The notes beneath the pieces are model-generated. The model was not told where the DNA came from. It searched no databases and saw only the letters and a program-made list of their open reading frames with translations. Shown piece by piece: positions 7,560 to 16,402 of a stretch of DNA of 64,000 nucleotides. Location of the stretch: NCBI RefSeq assembly GCF_007992495.1, contig NZ_BKAJ01000032.1, forward strand, positions 1 to 64,000. The letters run 5' to 3'. This stretch comes from Reyranella soli. GTDB taxonomy: Bacteria; Pseudomonadota; Alphaproteobacteria; Reyranellales; Reyranellaceae. The position numbers and the translations under genes were made by a program. Each line of letters begins with the position of its first letter. The first letter of the stretch is position 1.

Positions 7560-8360
7560 ATGAGCAGACTGCGTCCACAAGATGCCGAGGCACGCGCCCA
7601 GCGCGCCCTTGGCGCCGATTTCTCCGAGGCCCTGGCGCGCGGGCTCGGCGTCATCAGCGCCTTCGACGAGCAGCGCCGCCAGATGACGCTGAGCGACGTG
7701 GCGCGTGCCGTCGACCTGCCGCGCGCCACGGTACGACGCTCGCTGGCGACGTTGGTAGCGCTTGGCTACCTCGAGGCCGACGGTCGGATGTTCCGCCTGA
7801 CGCCGCGTATCCTGAAGCTGGCGATCGCCTACCTGTCATCCGATCCCGTGCCGGCGATCCTGCAGCCGGTTTGCGAGCGCCTGTGCCGTCAGGTCGGGGC
7901 CTCGTGCTCAGTGGCGGTGCGGGACGGCGAGGAGGCGGTGATGATCGCACGCGCCGTGCCGGCGCGGCCGGCCTCGGTCGGCCTTGGCGTCGGTTATCGC
8001 CTGCCGGTGTTCTGCAGCGCCCTCGGTCGCGTGCTGGCCAGCACCATGTCCGACGCCGAACTCGACGCCTTCCTGGCGCAATTGAAGCCGGTCCGCTTCA
8101 CGCGCCAGACCGTCGTGACCAAGCCCGATATCCGCCGCCTGATCCTCGACGTCCGCAAGAAGGGCTATGCGCTCGCCGACCAGGAAGCCGAAATCGGCAT
8201 CCGCTCGATCGCGGTGCCGCTGGTCCGCTTCGACGGCAGGGTCGTGGCGGCGCTCAACATCGGCGTGCAGCCCGAGCAGGTGTCGGCCAAGACGATGATC
8301 GCGGACTATCTGCCCTTGCTGCTCAAGGAAGCGGCGGCGCTCAAGGAGCGGCTGGTCTGA
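7560..8360 (+). CDS. IclR family transcriptional regulator (PcaR/PobR-like)
   Basis: The product has a winged helix-turn-helix (about residues 20-80, with MTLSDVARAVDLPRATVRRSLATL) and an IclR effector-binding domain containing LPVFCSALGRVLAS and EIGIRSIAVPL. This pattern is close to PcaR/PobR regulators of aromatic catabolism. I placed the start at ATG 7560 (266 aa) because the in-frame ATG at 7509 overlaps the -10 box; neither has a good Shine-Dalgarno sequence. Divergence from the Rieske/GS operon makes it the likely regulator of that pathway. The effector is unknown. Confidence 0.88.
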   Translation: MSRLRPQDAEARAQRALGADFSEALARGLGVISAFDEQRRQMTLSDVARAVDLPRATVRRSLATLVALGYLEADGRMFRLTPRILKLAIAYLSSDPVPAILQPVCERLCRQVGASCSVAVRDGEEAVMIARAVPARPASVGLGVGYRLPVFCSALGRVLASTMSDAELDAFLAQLKPVRFTRQTVVTKPDIRRLILDVRKKGYALADQEAEIGIRSIAVPLVRFDGRVVAALNIGVQPEQVSAKTMIADYLPLLLKEAAALKERLV

Positions 8361-8385
8361 CTACGACAGCTCTCACATGCCGACA

Positions 8386-8622
8386 TCATCGAGCGTGACG
8401 CACCCGGCTCCTGAGGCTATCGAAATAGCTATCATCGACACCGGCCGTAGTTTTCGATGCGGCGCCGTCGAGCAGGCGATCACGTAACACGACGCGATCC
8501 TGATCCGCGCGAATCAATTCACAAATATACTCGCCGCTCGTGGCGTAGCCGTGCTTGGTCGCTTGCTCGTCAACGAAGGACATGAGCGCATCCGGAAGTG
8601 AAATGTTTAGCGTGCTCATCAT
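8386..8622 (-). CDS. ParD-like antitoxin, orphan
   Basis: The 78-aa protein matches ParD/CC2985-type antitoxins: an N-terminal ribbon-helix-helix (STLNISLPDALMSFVDEQ), then GYATSGEYICELIR, and a toxin-binding tail with LRDRLLDGA. ParD normally neutralises a ParE toxin encoded immediately downstream. Here only 25 bp separate its stop from the opposing IclR gene and no ParE frame is present, so it is an orphan. Two ATGs (8622, 8619) are possible; GAAGG precedes them. Confidence 0.85.
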   Translation of the reverse strand: MMSTLNISLPDALMSFVDEQATKHGYATSGEYICELIRADQDRVVLRDRLLDGAASKTTAGVDDSYFDSLRSRVRHAR

Positions 8623-8640
8623 ATGCCTTCTGGTTGGCCA

Positions 8641-9507
8641 CTATCCCTTATCCGCAGCTTTCTCCGGTGCGGTCAAGAACGCCGAGACGCAACTAATGAA
8701 CACATCAAGCTGGTCGTCGTGGATGTAGTGCCCCGCGTCCGCGATCTCTCGCCATTGGATGATGTGGTTCCGGACACACAACGACCCGGCGACATCCCGC
8801 GCCAGGTAGTCCGAACGGCCGCCGCGCAGGACGAGTGTGGGCGACCGGATCGCTTCGACATGCGGCCACAGGTCGACCTGTCGTGACGGGTCGGGGTTGA
8901 GGCGGGCCTCTGCGATGCCAGCATGATCGTACTGCCAGGTCCATGTACCGTCCGCCCGTCGCTTCAGCATGTTCTGCAGCCGGTCCAGGCGTGCAGCTTC
9001 GCTGACGGTCGGCCTCAATCTGCGCATGAACTCGGCGGCGGCATCCCAGCTTTCGAAAGAACTGGGCGCGGACTGAAGCTCCTGCCGGATGCGCGCGGAA
9101 CCCGAACTGTCTGCCGACGCACCTGGGCCGGCATCCTCGATGACGAGGCGGCGAACGCGGTCGGGGTTTGCCGCGGCATAGACATAGGCGGCAATGCCAC
9201 CCATCGAGTGGCCGAGCAGATCGAAGCGCTTCAGTCCGAGCTGCTGCACGACGGCCTCGAGGTCGCGAACGTAGTCTTGATTGTAATATCGCCGCAGCGG
9301 ATCCCAGTCGCTCTCGCCGCGGCCTCGCTGGTCGTAGGCAATGGTGCGAAAGTGCGGCAGCAACGCCTGCGCCAACGGAGCGAATGTCCGCGCATAGCCT
9401 CGAATGCCGTGCAGCATGACGATCGGGGCCGCTGCCGGGCTACCCCATTCGATCACGCGGAGGGCGAGCCCGTCGCTCCCTTGCAGCTTGTAACTGCGCT
9501 CTTCCAT
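8641..9507 (-). CDS. Alpha/beta hydrolase
   Basis: The 288-aa protein has the alpha/beta-hydrolase fold: oxyanion motif MLHGIRG, nucleophile elbow GHSMGG with Ser101, Asp in the TLVLRGGRSDYL strand, and catalytic His in DAGHYIHDD. Family members hydrolyse esters, lactones or C-C bonds; the substrate is not evident. It shares strand and tight spacing (18 bp) with the DUF1185 gene and probably belongs to one catabolic operon with it and the BNR protein. A related hydrolase lies at 25372. Confidence 0.88.
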   Translation of the reverse strand: MEERSYKLQGSDGLALRVIEWGSPAAAPIVMLHGIRGYARTFAPLAQALLPHFRTIAYDQRGRGESDWDPLRRYYNQDYVRDLEAVVQQLGLKRFDLLGHSMGGIAAYVYAAANPDRVRRLVIEDAGPGASADSSGSARIRQELQSAPSSFESWDAAAEFMRRLRPTVSEAARLDRLQNMLKRRADGTWTWQYDHAGIAEARLNPDPSRQVDLWPHVEAIRSPTLVLRGGRSDYLARDVAGSLCVRNHIIQWREIADAGHYIHDDQLDVFISCVSAFLTAPEKAADKG

Positions 9508-9525
9508 CAGGTCAGCCTTTCCTGG

Positions 9526-10101
9526 TCACGGAGCCTGCGGCCCACCGAGCCGCGAGTGCAGGCGACCACGGGTGGCGAAGGCAAAAGCGATGACGATCTC
9601 ATCCGGATTGGGGGCGTCGGCGAACATTGCGCTGATCGTGTCGTAGTGGGAGCGGACGTAAAGTTCGTCCTTGTGGGCGAGCGGTATGTCGATCGCAGAC
9701 CCCGGAGAGCCGCGTTTTCCGGTCGAGGGGATCCAGGCCTTGGCGCCGCCGATTGCCGAGCGCACCGGATCGGCGAAGACCGTCGTCAGCAGCGCATTGC
9801 CATGTTCGTACTCGCCGGCCGCGCCCACGATACAGGCCTTGCCGTAGCTGGCGACGTGGGCGTTTCCAATGGCACTGTTCAGGCGTTTCCCGAATTCCTC
9901 TCCCAGCGCCGCCGACTCCCGGACCCATGCGCTCAGGTCGTCGACGAACCGGCCGGAAAAGGCGTTATGGATCGCCGCGCCGATGACGATCTTGCGGACA
10001 GGGTCGCCGTCCGCCAGGACGCCTGTTTCGTTTGCCAGGGTATCCTCGACCTGCAGGTACCATTTGCGGATGTGGAATTCGCCGAAATTTTTCGTTCGCA
10101 T
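9526..10101 (-). CDS. DUF1185 / 'amino acid synthesis' family protein
   Basis: The 191-aa product resembles the AA_synth (DUF1185) family: it opens IRKWYLQVEDTLANETG, continues with VRKIVIGAAIHNAFSGR, and contains YGKACIVGAAGEYEHGNALL and HKDELYVRSHYD. The family name is historical and no reaction is established. Homologues often lie beside Bug proteins and hydrolases in catabolic clusters, as here. I chose ATG 10101 because it gives the usual family length; the longer frame lacks homology. It sits between the BNR protein and the alpha/beta hydrolase genes on the same strand. Confidence 0.8.
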   Translation of the reverse strand: MRTKNFGEFHIRKWYLQVEDTLANETGVLADGDPVRKIVIGAAIHNAFSGRFVDDLSAWVRESAALGEEFGKRLNSAIGNAHVASYGKACIVGAAGEYEHGNALLTTVFADPVRSAIGGAKAWIPSTGKRGSPGSAIDIPLAHKDELYVRSHYDTISAMFADAPNPDEIVIAFAFATRGRLHSRLGGPQAP

Positions 10102-10132
10102 GGGTCGTTTGTCTGCTTTTGGAAAATCGTGC

Positions 10133-11164
10133 CTAGTTGACCGAGCGTGGGTGGGTCCGGACGGGCGCCTCGAACGGCGTCCATGCGACAGCGGTGATCT
10201 CCGGGAACGCTCGCCATTCCTTGAACCAGCTTGCGCCACCGTCGACAGACCGAAAGAGGTCGCCGTATTTCGTGCCGGCAAAGAGGAGGGAAGGATCGGC
10301 GGCGTGCACGCCGAACGCCCAGAAAGTGGAGTTGGGTTCAGCGTGCAGGAGGGCCGGTGCCCACGTCGCGCCGCGATCCGTTGATCGGTAGAGCCTGCTG
10401 CGCGTACCGGGCGTGCCGTCGCCGACGGCCAGGATCAGCGTCTCGTAGCCGGACAGGGGCTGGACGGTGCGCGTATAGTAAAGGCCCTCGAAGCGATCCT
10501 TTGACGCCGCGCCGCGCCAGACCTTGCCGTCATCCGTGCTGGTGAATACCGAATTGACGGTCAGCACAAAGGTCGTGCGCGGCTGCTTCGTTGCCGGCGG
10601 CAGGATGGCGATGGCATGGATGTCGGAACTGCTGATTCCGCTTTCCTGGTCGATCCGCCGCCAGGTGACGCCGTGGTCGGAGCTGCGCCAGGCGCCGCCT
10701 TCCTCGACCCCGAACCAGACCTCGGCATTGTTCGCAGGATCGACGCAGATCGTGAGGATACGGGGTCGGTTGACGCCCTGGCAGAACTCGGGGATCTCGG
10801 GCGACAGCCGCTCCCAGCTGCTGCCGCCGTCGGTCGAGCGGAAGACGATGGCGCGGGAGGGAGCTCCGGTGCCGGCATAGATGAACGATGGATCGACCGG
10901 GTCGATGGCGATCGACCAGACCGCGAGGCCATTCATCGGCGAATCGATCAGTGAAAAGTGCGCGCCGCCATCCTTGCTGAGGCAGATGCCGCAGTCTGCG
11001 CCGGCCAGAACGATGCTGGGATCGCTGGGATGGACGACGACGCTGCGGACGACGCCATCGAATTCGATGGCTTCCTTCAGGCCAAGCCGATGCCAGCTCG
11101 CGCCGTTGTCGACGCTCCGCAGAATGCCTTGGCTCGCCGTGCCGACGAGAATGGTGCCTTTCAT
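10133..11164 (-). CDS. BNR/sortilin-type beta-propeller repeat protein
   Basis: The 343-aa protein contains Asp-box repeats of the S-x-D-G-G-x-x-W type: SVDNGASW, STDGGSSW, SSDHGVTW, STDDGKVW, STDRGATW and SVDGGASW. This indicates a beta-propeller like BNR/YCF48 glycosidase-related proteins. No signal peptide is visible from ATG 11164, which has GGAGG upstream, so it may be cytoplasmic. Sialidase catalytic residues are not evident, so the fold is better supported than an enzyme activity. It heads the minus-strand operon with DUF1185 and the hydrolase, divergent from a Bug protein gene across an operator-like site. Confidence 0.8.
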   Translation of the reverse strand: MKGTILVGTASQGILRSVDNGASWHRLGLKEAIEFDGVVRSVVVHPSDPSIVLAGADCGICLSKDGGAHFSLIDSPMNGLAVWSIAIDPVDPSFIYAGTGAPSRAIVFRSTDGGSSWERLSPEIPEFCQGVNRPRILTICVDPANNAEVWFGVEEGGAWRSSDHGVTWRRIDQESGISSSDIHAIAILPPATKQPRTTFVLTVNSVFTSTDDGKVWRGAASKDRFEGLYYTRTVQPLSGYETLILAVGDGTPGTRSRLYRSTDRGATWAPALLHAEPNSTFWAFGVHAADPSLLFAGTKYGDLFRSVDGGASWFKEWRAFPEITAVAWTPFEAPVRTHPRSVN

Positions 11165-11256
11165 TGTCGGTCCTCCAACGGTGTCGATGGTCAGCGTCTC
11201 ATAAGGATCGGCCTGCCGACCATTCATGCCAATGGATTCGGTGCATATCAATAAAA

Positions 11257-11286
11257 TTGTAGTACGGTAATTGACTATATTACCGT
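11257..11286. promoter_or_regulatory. Operator-like site in divergent promoter
   Basis: An AT-rich patch holds arms acggtaa (11264-11270) and ttaccgt (11280-11286), 9 bp apart. The stretch ttgtagtacggtaattg (11257-11273) matches 12 of 17 positions of the palindrome at 18526-18542. Both lie between divergent catabolic genes in an island with two FCD-type GntR regulators, so a shared GntR operator is inferred. Confidence 0.55.
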
Positions 11287-11330
11287 TTTTGTCGTACTAG
11301 ACGCCTGCAAACGACCGGAGGCCAATGGGG

Positions 11331-12305
11331 ATGGCGTGCAGCGTCTTGAGAGGCTTGCAATCGTTGCTGGCACTGCTGGCTTTGGTATTGCCGCTGACGG
11401 CGATGGCCGGGCCGTATCCCGACAAGCCAGTGACGCTCGTCGTGCCTTTCGAAGCGGGCGGCTCGACCGACGTGTCGGCCCGCGTCGTCGCCAAGGCCTT
11501 GTCGGAGATCCTGCGCCAGCCCGTGATCGTCATGAATCAACCAGGAGCGGGCGGACGCATCGGAACGCGTCGGGTCGCGACAGCGGATGCCGACGGATAC
11601 ACCTTGCTTTGGGGGAGCGGCAGCACGCTGGCGGTCGCGCCCATCCTGTACCCCGACCAGACCTATCTGACGACGCTTGTGCCGGTCAGCCTCGGCGCCC
11701 TGCAGCCGTTCCTGTTCGTTACTTCGCCTGAAACGGGTGCGCGGACGGTTGCCGACCTCGTGGCGCTTGCCCGACAGAAGCCCGACATCCTGAATTTTGC
11801 GTCGGCCGGTGTGGGTTCAAGCAACCACCTGCTTGGTGAGATCTTCATGTCGGCGACGGGCACCAAGTTCGTGCACGTGCCGTACAAGGGCTCGACGTCG
11901 GCGCGAGACGCCGTGATCAGGGGCGACGCGCAGTTGATGGACGAGGTGCTGGCGCCGTTGATGGCACAGATCAAGGCCGGGCAGCTGGTGCCACTGCTGG
12001 TCACGAGCGAAACGCGTATCCCTTCGTTGTCCGACGTTCCGACCGCGAAAGAAGCGGGCCTCCCGGACCTCTCGATCACCGGCTTCTTTGGGCTCATGGC
12101 GCCGCCGAAGACGCCATCGGAAGTCGTCGCGACGCTCAATGCGGCGATGAGAAAGGCCCTGGACTCACCCGATCTCCGCAAGTCCTTCGAGACCATGAGC
12201 TTCGACGTCGGCAATGGGTCTGCCGAGGATCTGGCGACCATCATTGCTCAGGGGCGCGAGCGCTACGGTCGCATCGTTGCCGATCGCAACATTCGGGTCG
12301 AGTGA
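11331..12305 (+). CDS. Bug family tripartite-tricarboxylate-transporter substrate-binding protein
   Basis: This 324-aa periplasmic binding protein has a signal peptide ending near PLTAMA|GPYP and Bug motifs YPDKPVTLVVPFEAGGSTDVSAR, NQPGAGGRIG, and VPYKG before the C-terminal lobe. Bug proteins bind carboxylates for TctAB transport or for signalling. No tctA/tctB gene is in the window. ATG 11331 is 9 nt from GGAGG; ATG 11325 is only 3 nt away and less likely. It starts a plus-strand operon with two GSTs and a cyclase, divergent from the BNR gene. Confidence 0.9.
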   Translation: MACSVLRGLQSLLALLALVLPLTAMAGPYPDKPVTLVVPFEAGGSTDVSARVVAKALSEILRQPVIVMNQPGAGGRIGTRRVATADADGYTLLWGSGSTLAVAPILYPDQTYLTTLVPVSLGALQPFLFVTSPETGARTVADLVALARQKPDILNFASAGVGSSNHLLGEIFMSATGTKFVHVPYKGSTSARDAVIRGDAQLMDEVLAPLMAQIKAGQLVPLLVTSETRIPSLSDVPTAKEAGLPDLSITGFFGLMAPPKTPSEVVATLNAAMRKALDSPDLRKSFETMSFDVGNGSAEDLATIIAQGRERYGRIVADRNIRVE

Positions 12306-12331
12306 GCGACCGTCCTACAACGGAGACCAAG

Positions 12332-12949
12332 ATGAAGCTTTACCTTACGCCACATGCCTGCTCGCTAGCCGTCGACATCGTCGCGCGCGAGCTGGGTATT
12401 CCCCTTGCGCTCGAGTGGGTCGACGTCCGGGCCAAGCGACTTCGCGACGGGTCGGACTATTACAAGGTCAATCCGAAAGGGCAGGTGCCCACCTTGGAGT
12501 TGGATGATGGCCAGCGGCTTACCGAAGGCCCGGTCATCGTGCAGTACCTTGCCGACCGGAAGCTGGGGAGCCCGTTGCTGGCCCCCGCCGGGACGCTGGA
12601 GCGTTACCGGATCCTTGAATGGATGAACTTCATCGGCTCGGAGCTCCACAAGGGCTTCACGCCGCTCTTTCGTCCGACGACGCCCCCAGAGTACCGGACG
12701 ATCGCCCGGCAGAACCTGCAGATGCGGCTGCAGTGGGTGAACGATCAGCTGGCAGGCCGGGAATTCCTGACGGGCCCGACCTTCACCGTCGCCGATGCGT
12801 ACTGCTACACGATCGTGATGTGGACGAAGCTCCACGACATCGACATGGCGCCGTGGCCGCATCTCAGGGCGCATCTGGCGCGCGTCGCGTCGCGCCCAAG
12901 CGTGAAGGCTGCCGAGCAGGCCGAGCAGGAAGCAAAGGCCGCCGCCTGA
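12332..12949 (+). CDS. Glutathione S-transferase, beta-class-like (copy 1)
   Basis: The 205-aa protein has an N-terminal thioredoxin-like domain (MKLYLTPHACSLAVDI) with Cys10 as in bacterial beta-class GSTs, the cis-Pro segment GQVPTLEL, and a C-terminal helical domain with FTVADAYCYTIV. Detoxification, ring-opening isomerisation or dehalogenation are known roles in the family. The start ATG 12332 follows GGAG; an in-frame GTG at 12302 overlaps the previous gene and is less likely. It shares its stop codon region with the second copy (TGATG), so the two are coupled. Confidence 0.9.
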   Translation: MKLYLTPHACSLAVDIVARELGIPLALEWVDVRAKRLRDGSDYYKVNPKGQVPTLELDDGQRLTEGPVIVQYLADRKLGSPLLAPAGTLERYRILEWMNFIGSELHKGFTPLFRPTTPPEYRTIARQNLQMRLQWVNDQLAGREFLTGPTFTVADAYCYTIVMWTKLHDIDMAPWPHLRAHLARVASRPSVKAAEQAEQEAKAAA

Positions 12950-13626
12950 TGGTCCCGATGAGGCTCTATCACGAAGTCCGAGGCTGCTCGCTCGCCGTCG
13001 ACATCGTCGCGCGCGAACTGGGGATTCCGCTCGACCTTATTTGGGTCGACGTGCCCAGGAAGCTTCTTCCCGACGGTTCCAACTATTATGACGTGAATCC
13101 GAAAGGGCAGGTGCCGGCCCTCGAGCTGTCCAACGGCGAATACCTCACCGAAGGCGCCGTCATCATGCAGTACCTCGCGGATCAGCGGCCCGAAAGCGGG
13201 CTTTGCGCTGCGGCCGGGACCCTCGAGAGGTACCGGATCATGGAGTGGATGAGCTTCATCGCGTCGGACCTGCACAAGGGGGGATTCATGCCGCTGTTGA
13301 AGAAGGTGACCCCGGACAACTATCGGCCCATCGCGCGCGGCCTGGTGGTGGCCCGCCTGAAGTGGCTCAACGATCACTTGGCTGACCGGGAGTACCTGAC
13401 CGGGTCGCGGTTCACGATCGCCGATGCGCACTGCTACACGATCGTGATGTGGACGGAGTATCAGGGCATCGATGTCTCGCCGTGGCCGAACCTGCAGGCG
13501 TACCTCAAGCGTATCGGCGCGCGCAGCAGCGTCATTGCCGCGAAGGAAGCCGAACGCAGGGAGGCCGAGCGCCTGCTGCAGGCGGTACCTGCCGGAACCA
13601 AGTCCGCAAATGAGATTGGCCAATGA
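12949..13626 (+). CDS. Glutathione S-transferase, beta-class-like (copy 2)
   Basis: The 225-aa protein is clearly a paralogue of the gene just upstream: both share CSLAVDIVARELGIPL, YNPKGQVP-type motifs and ADAxCYTIVMW, with the beta-class Cys retained (MRLYHEVRGC). It has a longer C-terminal tail rich in Glu and Arg. The start is ATG 12949, overlapping the upstream stop by 1 nt; ATG 12958 is an alternative. It overlaps the cyclase gene by 4 nt. Tandem duplication with divergence suggests related but different substrates. Confidence 0.9.
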   Translation: MVPMRLYHEVRGCSLAVDIVARELGIPLDLIWVDVPRKLLPDGSNYYDVNPKGQVPALELSNGEYLTEGAVIMQYLADQRPESGLCAAAGTLERYRIMEWMSFIASDLHKGGFMPLLKKVTPDNYRPIARGLVVARLKWLNDHLADREYLTGSRFTIADAHCYTIVMWTEYQGIDVSPWPNLQAYLKRIGARSSVIAAKEAERREAERLLQAVPAGTKSANEIGQ

Positions 13627-14678
13627 AGGCGCGCTGGAAGGTCCGGCCGGAAGGGTCGAACTGGGGCGACTTCGGTCCTGACGATCAGCTTGGGTCGATG
13701 AACCTTGTCGGTAGGGAGCAAGTCCTGAAAGGGCTGGCGGAGGTCAGGAGCGGCCAGACCTTCAGCCTATCGCTGCCACTGGATTATCCGGGCGGTACCG
13801 CTTTGCATCCCAGTCGCCATCCGCCCCGGCGCTTTGCGACGTTGCGCGCGGGGAAGAGCGCGGGCGCGCAGTGTTTCTGCTTTGCACTCGCTCGCGACAA
13901 TCCGCTGCTGACGGACGTCGTCTCGGACGACGTCGTCCTTCTGCATACCCAGTACTCCACCCAGTGGGACGGCTTGGCTCACATGGGGAGTCTTTTCGAC
14001 TCCGATGGATCGGGCAAGCCGGACATCACCTTCTACAACGGCTATCGCCTGCGCCACGGACTGAAGCTCGCCGAACGCAGCGACAGCGCGGAGCCCTGGG
14101 CGACATATGAGAACCCGCGGGCCGACGTCCTCGGGGTGGAGAACCTGGCGAAGCACGGTGTGCAGGGCCGTGCCGTCCTGGTCGATCTCTTCAAGCACTT
14201 CGGCCGCGCCAACCATGCCGTCACCTATGACGATCTCCAGAAGATCCTCGAGCTGGACAACGTCGTCATCGAGAAGGGCGACATGGTGTGCTTCTACACC
14301 GGACTGGACGATGTCATTCTCGGCATGGGCGGCAAGCCGGATCCGGGCGTGTTGCATGGCTCGTGCTCGGGCCTGGACGGCAGCGACAGGCGCTTGCTGT
14401 CGTGGATCACCGATACCGGGATCGCCGCCCTGATCTCGGACAATTTTGCGGTCGAGCTCATGCCCAAGGCCCCGGGTCCGCAGGTCAGTCACGCGCTGCT
14501 GCCCCTGCATGAGCATTGCTTGTTCAAGAACGGCATTCACCTCGGCGAGCTCTGGTTCCTGCGAGACCTCGCAAAATGCCTGAGAGAAGATGGAAGGAGC
14601 CGCTTTCTACTGACGGCGCCGCCGCTTCATCTTCCGGGCGCGGTGGGGTCGCCCGTGACGCCGATCGGCACTGTGTAG
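13623..14678 (+). CDS. Cyclase family protein (kynurenine-formamidase-like, PF04199)
   Basis: The 351-aa product belongs to the metal-dependent cyclase/formamidase family. The signature region reads HTQYSTQWDGLAHMG in place of the HxGTHxDxPxH of kynurenine formamidase, a variant common in the longer family members. The opening NWGDFGPDDQLGSMNLV is also typical. Members hydrolyse amide or ester bonds or act on cyclic acids; the exact substrate is unknown. It overlaps the upstream GST by ATGA and is followed 10 bp later by a Bug protein gene, placing it in a coupled catabolic operon. Confidence 0.85.
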   Translation: MKARWKVRPEGSNWGDFGPDDQLGSMNLVGREQVLKGLAEVRSGQTFSLSLPLDYPGGTALHPSRHPPRRFATLRAGKSAGAQCFCFALARDNPLLTDVVSDDVVLLHTQYSTQWDGLAHMGSLFDSDGSGKPDITFYNGYRLRHGLKLAERSDSAEPWATYENPRADVLGVENLAKHGVQGRAVLVDLFKHFGRANHAVTYDDLQKILELDNVVIEKGDMVCFYTGLDDVILGMGGKPDPGVLHGSCSGLDGSDRRLLSWITDTGIAALISDNFAVELMPKAPGPQVSHALLPLHEHCLFKNGIHLGELWFLRDLAKCLREDGRSRFLLTAPPLHLPGAVGSPVTPIGTV

Positions 14679-14688
14679 GAGATCGTCG

Positions 14689-15672
14689 ATGAAGCGGAGG
14701 CTCTTCAACAGGTCGTTCCTTTCGCTGCTGGCGGCCGGCGCCAGCTGGCCGACCGCCGGTCGCGCCGAGCCTGGCGGCTTTCCTTCTCTCGTGTCGCTCG
14801 TTGTGCCTTTCGCTCCAGGCGGAGGCGCCGATCAGCTTGCCCGTGAATTTGCGAATGCGGCACAGCCACTGATTCCCGGCACCACCTTCGTCATCGACAA
14901 CAAGCCTGGAGCGAATGGCGCCATTGCCAACCGGCATGTCGCGCGGCAGAAGCCGGATGGCTCGACGTTCCTGCTCGGCACGTCGAGCACGCACGCCCTC
15001 GGCCCCTTGCTGACGCGATCCGAAGTGGACCCGGTCGCCGACTTCAGCCCGGCGACGCTGCTGGCCGAGACGTCGACGGCGTGGGCCATCCAGGCAACTG
15101 CGCCGTGGCGCAATCTCCAGGAGGCGATTGCCGCTGCCCGGAAGACTCCAATGACCTATGGGACATTCGGCGTGGGCTCGTCGGCGCACCTCTACGGCCT
15201 GGTCCTGGCCGGCGCCACCGGCGCGAAGCTGGAGCATGTACCGTACAAGGGCTCCAGCCAGGCCATTACCGACCTTCTTGCCGGACACGTCGACTCGGTC
15301 TTCCTGACGACGAGTGCCCTCGATGCGATGGCAAAGCATGGCAAGATTCGTCTTCTTGCCGTAAGCGGCGCCGAGCGGACACAAATGCTGCCCGACGTTC
15401 CGACTTTCGGCGAACAAGGCGTGCCCCGCCTGGAGTTCAACGGATGGTTCGGCCTGTTCGGCCCGAAGGGTGTCGCTGCGCCGCTTCTCGATCGTCTGGC
15501 CTCGGTCGCCAGGGTTCTGGCCGACGATCAGGGCTTCAAGAACCGTCTCGTGTCGCAGGGCTACGACTGGGTGGGCTCGACGCCATCGGCCTTCGGCCGG
15601 GAACTGACGAAGACCATCGACATCTATCGGCAAATCGTCGCCACAACCCCAGCAGATGAGTTGACCCGATGA
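14689..15672 (+). CDS. Bug family substrate-binding protein
   Basis: The 327-aa protein has an N-terminal export signal with basic MKRRLFNR and hydrophobic FLSLLAAGASW, and the Bug domain: LVVPFAPGGGADQLAREF, NKPGANGAIA, GTFGVGSSAHLYG and VPYKGSSQAI. It would bind a carboxylated solute in the periplasm. ATG 14689 follows aggag at 14678. It overlaps the GntR gene by ATGA, so the sensor or uptake protein and the regulator are translated together. It is one of five Bug paralogues in the island. Confidence 0.9.
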   Translation: MKRRLFNRSFLSLLAAGASWPTAGRAEPGGFPSLVSLVVPFAPGGGADQLAREFANAAQPLIPGTTFVIDNKPGANGAIANRHVARQKPDGSTFLLGTSSTHALGPLLTRSEVDPVADFSPATLLAETSTAWAIQATAPWRNLQEAIAAARKTPMTYGTFGVGSSAHLYGLVLAGATGAKLEHVPYKGSSQAITDLLAGHVDSVFLTTSALDAMAKHGKIRLLAVSGAERTQMLPDVPTFGEQGVPRLEFNGWFGLFGPKGVAAPLLDRLASVARVLADDQGFKNRLVSQGYDWVGSTPSAFGRELTKTIDIYRQIVATTPADELTR

Positions 15673-16343
15673 ACGGCAGCACGATGAACCATGTCGAAAG
15701 CGCGACGCCGCTGCGCAAGCAGGCCGAGGAAGGTCTGCGCAAGGCGATCCTTTCAGGCCGCTACGACGCCGGGGAGCGCCTGAAAGAGCGACAGCTCATG
15801 GAGGCACTCGGTGTCAGCCGCACCGTCTTGCGGGAGGCTCTGCGCCAGATCGAGGCAGAGGGACTCGTGACGCTTGTTCCAAACAGGGGACCCGTCGTTT
15901 CCGTCCTGTCCTATGAGGATGCCGAGGAAATATACGAAGTGCGCGGGATCCTTGAATCGCAGGCCTGCATCGGCTTCGTGCTTCGGGCCTCGAGCGGCCA
16001 TGTGCGCAAACTGGAGAGTGTGTTCAAGGAATTGAGACGTGCGGCGGAGGCAGGCGACGTGGGCCGCACCTTGGAGCTCAGCAGCGACTTCTACGACGTC
16101 ATACTCGAGGGAAGTGGCAACAAGGTTCTTAGCTCGATGCTGAAGCTGCTGCACAACAGGATTGTCCTGTTGCGCCGAGCATCGATGTCGGAGCCGGGGC
16201 GGCTGCCGGAGACGCTCGACGAGCTCACTCAGATGTTCACGGCCCTGCGCGCGAGGGACGAGTCGGCTGCCAGCAAAGCATCTATCCATCATGTTCGTCA
16301 GGCCTCGCGCGCCGCCTTGCGGATCATGCGACAGGGGCGCTGA
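15669..16343 (+). CDS. GntR family regulator with FCD domain (FadR subfamily), copy 1
   Basis: The 224-aa protein has an N-terminal winged HTH (about 10-80: LRKAILSGRYDAGERLKERQ then ALGVSRTVLREALRQIEAEG) and a C-terminal FCD helical domain that binds carboxylic acids, often through a metal. It is translationally coupled to the upstream Bug gene. It is closely similar to the regulator at 20550, and either could act on the operator-like sites at 11257-11286 and 18526-18542. Confidence 0.92.
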   Translation: MNGSTMNHVESATPLRKQAEEGLRKAILSGRYDAGERLKERQLMEALGVSRTVLREALRQIEAEGLVTLVPNRGPVVSVLSYEDAEEIYEVRGILESQACIGFVLRASSGHVRKLESVFKELRRAAEAGDVGRTLELSSDFYDVILEGSGNKVLSSMLKLLHNRIVLLRRASMSEPGRLPETLDELTQMFTALRARDESAASKASIHHVRQASRAALRIMRQGR

Positions 16344-16402
16344 TCGAGCGCTTGGGGATGAGCGCCAAAAACAGGCGCCGGCTGGTCGAACGGGGGATCG
16401 CG

